A DNA stretch of 42,610 nt from JAJDIA01 sp031555145 (GTDB taxonomy: Bacteria > Bacteroidota > Bacteroidia > Bacteroidales > Tannerellaceae): the NCBI GenBank assembly GCA_031555145.1, contig JAVBUR010000024.1:1-42610 (forward strand), written 5' to 3'. Each line of letters begins with the position of its first letter. Position 1 is the stretch's first letter. The notes below the pieces were generated by a model. That model was not told the origin of the DNA. It was given only the letters and a program-made list of their open reading frames with translations, and made no database searches. The translations under genes were made by a program, and so were the position numbers. This document shows, in pieces, positions 42,430 to 42,610 of this stretch.

Positions 42430-42513
42430 TACGCAGGATGAGATTTGAACTCACACACCGTAACCGGCACTACCCCCTCAAAGTAGCGTGTCTACCAATT
42501 CCACCACCTGCGC
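42430..42513 (-). tRNA. tRNA-Leu(GAG)
   Basis: The 84-base minus-strand sequence starts GCGCAGGTGGTGGAATTGG, the D-arm form typical of tRNA-Leu. The anticodon stem CTACT/GGTAG encloses the loop TTGAGGG, giving anticodon GAG. A variable arm and the T-loop TTCAAAT follow. The acceptor closes with a final G-T pair. No CCA is encoded. Confidence 0.9.
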
Positions 42514-42522
42514 ATAAAGGGG

Positions 42523-42604
42523 TGCCCAGAACAGGACTCGAACCTGCACGTCTCTCAACACTCGCACCTGAAACGAGCGCGTCTACCAATTCCGCCACCT
42601 GGGC
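42523..42604 (-). tRNA. tRNA-Leu(CAG)
   Basis: The 82-base minus-strand sequence starts GCCCAGGTGGCGGAATTGG. The anticodon stem CTCGT/GCGAG encloses TTCAGGT, giving anticodon CAG. The T-loop is TTCGAGT. The acceptor ends in A followed by CCC, so no proper CCA is encoded. It lies 9 bases upstream of tRNA-Leu(GAG) and is surely in the same transcript. Confidence 0.9.
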
Positions 42605-42610
42605 ATTCAG

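Noticed and set aside
42430..42604. Tandem tRNA-Leu genes as an integration site
   Set aside because: No integrase gene and no duplicated tRNA 3' end is seen within the window.

Overview
The window reads as chromosome of a gut-type Bacteroidales bacterium, most likely Parabacteroides or a close relative. The genus is inferred. The order is well supported by SusC/SusD proteins, a hybrid two-component regulator, the Bacteroidetes-specific families DUF4290, DUF4295 and DUF4835, and promoters of the TTTG-N19-TAnnTTTG type. No phage, plasmid, insertion sequence, CRISPR or rRNA was seen.

Left part (1-3428): a non-coding, GC-rich repeat-bearing stretch, a membrane-anchored AraC-type regulator, and on the opposite strand an uncharacterised lipoprotein and a probable outer-membrane beta-barrel. 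From 3429 to 9290 (minus strand) lies a tight envelope and isoprenoid operon: DUF4290, murA, rimM, an M23 peptidase, dxr and rseP. A divergent promoter at 9352-9380 drives a Dcu-type C4-dicarboxylate transporter, which converges on a beta-propeller lipoprotein.

Middle part (12000-18218): a BlaI-type repressor with an M56 (BlaR1-type) membrane peptidase, a 52-residue small protein, a HAD phosphatase and a secreted protein with a low-complexity tail. From 16563 to 23441 (minus strand) runs a housekeeping cluster: dnaN, a DEDDh exonuclease, an iron alcohol dehydrogenase, coaBC, DUF4835 and recN. Then come the ribosomal genes rpmB and rpmG with DUF4295, ended by a clear terminator, and a plus-strand nitroreductase.

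Right part (25729-42299, minus strand): a complete polysaccharide utilisation locus. Transcription order is the hybrid two-component sensor, a clan-A glycosidase, SusC, SusD, a SusE-like lipoprotein, a GH53 endo-galactanase and a GH2 beta-galactosidase. GH53 plus GH2 points to beta-1,4-galactan (pectic galactan or arabinogalactan I) as substrate. GH53 would cut at the cell surface, SusC/SusD would import oligosaccharides, GH2 and the clan-A enzyme would release galactose, and the sensor would activate the locus. Its promoter region has three TGTCCG boxes at 21-22 bp spacing. Two leucine tRNA genes close the window.

The most notable points are the regularly spaced boxes at the locus promoter, non-canonical catalytic residues in MurA (Asp for Cys) and CoaBC (Asp125 and Ser158), an M56 peptidase with a possible ExbD-like sensor region, and two intergenic stretches that look like dispersed repeats or gene remnants. 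I did not find a clearly new multi-gene system.
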